Assembly: GCA_937960715.1 (NCBI GenBank)
Contig: CALGOO010000098.1
Span: forward strand, 1 to 8,387
DNA: 8,387 nt
Reading direction: 5' to 3'
DNA from: an uncultured Candidatus Competibacteraceae bacterium
GTDB taxonomy: Bacteria; Pseudomonadota; Gammaproteobacteria; Competibacterales; Competibacteraceae
Positions 5,365-8,387 of this stretch are shown piece after piece. Below the pieces are notes generated by a model that had not been told where the DNA came from, did not search any database, and worked only from the letters and a program-made list of their open reading frames with translations. Position 1 is the stretch's first letter, and each line of letters starts with the position of its first letter. The position numbers and the translations under genes are program-made.

Positions 5365-6093
5365 ATGTCGCAAGAATCGATGTGGTGGTACGCTCTGGAC
5401 GACCAAGACCGGGGACCGTTTTCGGAAATCGATTTCAAAGTCCTGGTCGCTTCGGGCCAAATTCGGCCCACCGATCTGGTGTGGAAGGAGGGCTTCGCGG
5501 GTTGGGTGACCGCTGAATCGGTGCCCGACCTGATACCGCCCAAGGCGGCGGTACCGCCGCCCCTGCCACCCCGGTCGTCGTCTTCAACCGCTGGGTCTTC
5601 AACGGCTCCCGCTCTTCTGGATCATGAGGAAGCACTACGGACATTCATCGGAAAGAATTATGAATATTACGCTAACAAATGGGGCTTGATGCCGGATCGT
5701 AAATCCAAATCCTCCTTCAATTGGGGAGGATTCTTTTTAGGGCCTTTGTGGATGGTTTACCGAAAGATGTATTTATATTCCTGGGTTTTTGTAGGGATCG
5801 GGTTTGCCATCGGGTTTCTGGAAATGATTTTTAATGTTCCAAAAAGCATTTCGAACGCTACCAACATAGCACTTGCCGTGACGGTCGGAATTCAGGGTAA
5901 CTCGTGGTACAGGAACCACGTTGAAAACAAAATCCGGGAGGTCATGGCGTCCGCCGCCAGTTCGGAAGCGGCCAGGGCGGAGTTGGCGCGACGAGGAGGA
6001 ATCAGCGGGTGGGTCGTCATGCTGGGCTTCATCGCTGCTTGGGTGGCGCTTGTTTTCGGCTTTGCCTTTCTGGCGGCTTACTTGATGGAGTAA
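5365..6093 (+). CDS. GYF_2 domain fused to DUF2628 membrane domain
   Basis: This encodes 242 residues. The GYF_2 domain (5-56) has MWWYA, GPFS, DLVWKE and W47, and 48 of the first 60 residues match the gene at 2034. A Pro/Ser linker (58-84; AAVPPPLPPR, then SSSSTAGSST) leads to a DUF2628-like domain (about 88-195), marked by FIGKNYEYYANKW and FNWGGFFLGPLWMVYRKMYLYSW and followed by hydrophobic stretches at about 138-155 and 166-178. A charged helical segment (184-210) and a last helix (213-238) end the protein. DUF2628 is a membrane domain of unknown function; the GYF_2 head would act as a cytoplasmic adaptor. The DUF2628 part is compositionally odd: 5641-5940 is only about 43% GC by hand count, against over 60% around it, which points to a separate origin for this module. 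The gene follows the protease gene in the same direction but behind the duplicated leader and the miniature element, so it may have its own promoter. Confidence 0.85.
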   Translation: MSQESMWWYALDDQDRGPFSEIDFKVLVASGQIRPTDLVWKEGFAGWVTAESVPDLIPPKAAVPPPLPPRSSSSTAGSSTAPALLDHEEALRTFIGKNYEYYANKWGLMPDRKSKSSFNWGGFFLGPLWMVYRKMYLYSWVFVGIGFAIGFLEMIFNVPKSISNATNIALAVTVGIQGNSWYRNHVENKIREVMASAASSEAARAELARRGGISGWVVMLGFIAAWVALVFGFAFLAAYLME

Positions 6094-6191
6094 TAGATCC
6101 GTGAGCCGGGAATTCTTTCCACGTGATCCAGACATAACCGCTCGCTGCTCTCTTCCACCCGCGAAAAAGAGCGGCGAACGACTAATCGTTT

Positions 6192-6196
6192 AGGAG
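6192..6196 (+). promoter_or_regulatory. Ribosome binding site AGGAG for the TPR gene
   Basis: AGGAG lies 8 bases before the ATG at 6205. The ATG is followed at once by a basic-then-hydrophobic export signal, which supports this start. The 111-base gap before it (6094-6204) shows no clear promoter or terminator; CCGCTC (6138-6143) and GAGCGG (6169-6174) form only a loose stem. Confidence 0.75.
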
Positions 6197-6204
6197 ATCA
6201 AGCG

Positions 6205-8387
6205 ATGCAATCTTTCGTTTTTCGATTTCGAAAGACCCTGCAATGGGCGTTGCTGGCGGTGGTGGCGTCCGGTTCGTTCGTGGCGGACGCGCGAGCGCGG
6301 AGCCAGCTATCCCCATTCGAGGAACCTTCAAAGCCGGCGAGCGAGGCCGTGCATCCCGTGCCATTGTTGCCCGGTCCATGGCGCGACGTTCCAGCCGAGG
6401 AGCAGGGGCGGGTGCTGGGTGAGTTGAAAGCGCAAGCCACCGACCACGCCGACACGATCGGCAAGCTGACCGCCTTGCGGGCCCTGGAGTTGCCGTTTTA
6501 TGCGGAGGCCGCGTTGTACGAGGGCGAAGTCGAAAGCGCGCCGGGTCAAGTCGGCGCGTTCGCCTTCGTTCGCCACCCAAAGGGTTTTACCGTGCTCACC
6601 GGCAAATCGGAGCCGATCCACGCGCTGAATGCGTCCGCGCCGATCCGGCTCGACACCGCGCGGCAGGCCGAGGCGTATCTACGCTTCTTTTGCGCGGCGA
6701 TCCAGGGAGACGACGGCACCTTCAGAATCGTGGAGCGGCCCGCCGATCTGCGCTGGGCCGCCGATGCCCCGGAGGCGATGCGCCGCGCGGCGGAATCCGC
6801 GCTGCAACCGCTGGCGATTCGCAAAGCGGACGGGGACGTCTGGCGGGCGGAGGGAACGGTTCTCTACAGCAATGCGTTGTTCGCCGCTCCGTTCGCGGTG
6901 AAGCCGGACGGCAAGGTCGAAATGGCCGACGATCAACCCAAGGGCGTCGATCTATCCATTCAAACGACCCGATTCATTGGGGCGCTTCGATTCGATGGGT
7001 CGCTCGAAACCTTGACCGGGCTGACCAAAGCCGCCAATGAAAAGCTTCGGCGGGAAAGAGAAGCCCTCGAGCTCAACCAAAAGGGAGTCGACCTTTACGA
7101 AAAGGGCCAGTACCGCGAAGCGGAAGATTATTACCGCCGCGCCCTGGCGATCCGGGAAAAGGTCCTTGGACCCGATCATCCCGATGTGGCTACCAGCCTC
7201 AACAACCTCGCGGTGCTTTACAAAGACCAAAGCCAGTACACCGAGGCCGAGCCACTCCTCCAGCGCGCCCTGGCGATCCGGGAACAGGCTCTCGGCTCCA
7301 GCCATCCCGCCGTCGCCACCAGCCTCAACAACCTCGCGCTGCTTTACCAAGACCAGGGTCAGTATGCCAAAGCCGAGCCACTCCTCCAACGGTCCTTAGC
7401 AATCCGGGCGTGGGCCCTCAGATCCGGCCACCCCGACGTGGCCACAGCCCTCAGCAGCCTCGCGCTGCTTTACCAAGACCAGGGCCAACACGCGAAGGCC
7501 GAGCCGCTGTACCAGCGCGCCCTGGCAATCCGGGAAAAAGCCCTCGGTCCCGACCATCCCAACGTGGCCACTAGCCTCAACAACCTCGCGGGGCTTTACC
7601 AAGATCAGGGTCAATACGCAAAGGCCGAGCCCCTGTACCAACGCGCCTTGGCGATTGATGAAAAAGCCCTCGGTCCCGACCATCCCGACGTGGCCACTAG
7701 CCTCAACAACCTCGCGCTGCTTTACCAAGACCAGGGCCAATACGCGAAGGCCGAGCCGCTCCTCCAGCGCGCCCTGGCAATCCGGGAAAAAGCCCTCGGC
7801 CCCGACCACCCCAATGTGGCCCAAAGCCTCAACAATCTCGCGCTGCTTTACGACGCCCAAGGCCAGTCCGCGAAGGCCGAGCCGCTGTACCAGCGCGCCC
7901 TGGCGATCCGGGAAAAGGCTCTCGGCCCCGACCACCCCAGCGTCGCCACCAGCCTCCACAACCTCGCAGGGTTCTACTCCGCCCAGGGCCAGTACGCGAA
8001 GGCCGAGCCGTTGTACCAGCGCGCCTTGGCGATCTGGGAACAGGCTCTCGGGCCCGATCATCCCAATGTAGCCGCCAGCCTCAACGATCTCGCCTGGCTC
8101 TACCGCGCCCAAGGCCAGTACACGAAGGCCGAGCCGCTCCACCAGCGCGCCCTGGCGATCCTTGAAAAAACCCTCGGCCCCGACCATCCTCGCGTCGCCA
8201 CCAGCCTCAACAACCTTGCGGAACTTTACCGCGCCCAAGGCCAGTACACGAAGGCCGAGCCGCTGCACCAGCACGCCCTGGCGATCCTTGAAAAAACCCT
8301 CGGCCCCGACCACACCAAAGCGGCTGCTAGCATCAACAACCTGGCCCTAACGCTGAAAAGCCAAGGTCGCTACGCGGAGGCCGAGCC
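6205..8387 (+). CDS. Exported TPR-repeat protein, 3' end beyond window
   Basis: The frame is open from the ATG at 6205 to the window edge (727 complete codons, no stop). Residues 1-32 are a typical Sec signal (FRFRK, then LQWALLAVVASGSFV) with possible cleavage after ADA or ARA. Residues 33-286 form a domain I do not recognise, with no visible catalytic motif, ending in a charged helix (NEKLRREREALEL). From 287 on there are ten full TPR units of exactly 42 residues and the start of an eleventh, of the kinesin-light-chain/TPR_12 type; the consensus is LNNLALLYQDQGQYAKAEP followed by LYQRALAIREKALGPDHP. TPR arrays are protein-binding scaffolds; here the site would be periplasmic or extracellular. 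In many bacteria such arrays end in a CHAT peptidase domain, which cannot be seen here. The gene follows the GYF_2-DUF2628 gene by 111 bases in the same direction. Confidence 0.88.
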   Translation, partial: MQSFVFRFRKTLQWALLAVVASGSFVADARARSQLSPFEEPSKPASEAVHPVPLLPGPWRDVPAEEQGRVLGELKAQATDHADTIGKLTALRALELPFYAEAALYEGEVESAPGQVGAFAFVRHPKGFTVLTGKSEPIHALNASAPIRLDTARQAEAYLRFFCAAIQGDDGTFRIVERPADLRWAADAPEAMRRAAESALQPLAIRKADGDVWRAEGTVLYSNALFAAPFAVKPDGKVEMADDQPKGVDLSIQTTRFIGALRFDGSLETLTGLTKAANEKLRREREALELNQKGVDLYEKGQYREAEDYYRRALAIREKVLGPDHPDVATSLNNLAVLYKDQSQYTEAEPLLQRALAIREQALGSSHPAVATSLNNLALLYQDQGQYAKAEPLLQRSLAIRAWALRSGHPDVATALSSLALLYQDQGQHAKAEPLYQRALAIREKALGPDHPNVATSLNNLAGLYQDQGQYAKAEPLYQRALAIDEKALGPDHPDVATSLNNLALLYQDQGQYAKAEPLLQRALAIREKALGPDHPNVAQSLNNLALLYDAQGQSAKAEPLYQRALAIREKALGPDHPSVATSLHNLAGFYSAQGQYAKAEPLYQRALAIWEQALGPDHPNVAASLNDLAWLYRAQGQYTKAEPLHQRALAILEKTLGPDHPRVATSLNNLAELYRAQGQYTKAEPLHQHALAILEKTLGPDHTKAAASINNLALTLKSQGRYAEAE
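7066..8387 (+). repeat. 126-base tandem repeats encoding TPR units
   Basis: The coding sequence repeats with an exact 126-base period: the codons for A/S-L-A-I start at 7141, 7267, 7393, 7519, 7645, 7771, 7897, 8023, 8149 and 8275. Units in the middle and 3' part are very alike in DNA as well as protein; units starting at 7519 and 7645 share long identical blocks (for example GAAAAAGCCCTCGGTCCCGA and CACTAGCCTCAACAACCTCG). The first three units are more diverged (GSSHP, RSGHP instead of GPDHP). This fits recent unit duplication or gene conversion in the later part of the array. Confidence 0.85.

Noticed and set aside
5360..5365. TTGACA resembling a -35 box
   Set aside because: It overlaps the start codon of the gene at 5365 and is absent from the paralogous position (TTCGAT), so it is coincidental.
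7396..8313. 305-codon minus-strand repeat protein opposite the TPR array
   Set aside because: Its periodicity is only the complement of the 126-base TPR repeat; no start site or domain supports it.
7066..8387. Periodic repeats as a possible CRISPR or non-coding satellite
   Set aside because: The period is 126 bases with an uninterrupted reading frame and TPR consensus; there are no short repeats separated by unique spacers.

Overview
The window is about 60-65% GC and has the gene density, Shine-Dalgarno sites and intergenic hairpin repeats of a Proteobacterium. The repeat styles (GTAGGGTGGGTTAGGG-type and CCCTCTCCC-type palindromes) and the GYF_2/DUF2628/TPR gene content would fit an environmental gammaproteobacterium such as the Competibacter group. 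This is a guess from style, and no marker gene is present to settle it.

Layout. A repeat-bearing segment (about 2-160) precedes a small Pro-rich membrane protein (198-617, +). That gene converges with, and overlaps by 4 bases, a GSU2403-type nucleotidyltransferase-fold gene (614-1618, -). A 415-base gap follows (1619-2033), holding a second repeat segment with ends like the first, then a 93-base block that recurs 3.2 kb downstream. A plus-strand run then begins: a GYF_2-domain protein (2034-2318); a four-helix membrane protein (2328-2747), separated from it only by one in-frame TAG and three codons; and a 755-residue protein (2803-5070) joining about 11 membrane helices to a PDZ domain and an S41 Ser/Lys protease domain. 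After it comes a second copy of the 93-base block, interrupted at its downstream edge by a 128-base IS66-like miniature element. Next are a second GYF_2 protein fused to DUF2628 (5365-6093) and a secreted TPR protein with at least ten 42-residue repeats, open at the window end (6205 onward).

How they may work together. The plus-strand genes are nearly all envelope proteins: GYF_2 adaptor domains on membrane anchors, a membrane-tethered and probably periplasmic protease, and an exported TPR scaffold. A shared envelope role is an inference from co-orientation and content; nothing in the sequence names a pathway. The best supported unusual points are the miniature element with an exact 8-base target duplication and a paralogous empty site, the amber codon splitting a GYF_2-membrane fusion, and the duplication that moved a leader plus GYF_2 module onto a different membrane domain.
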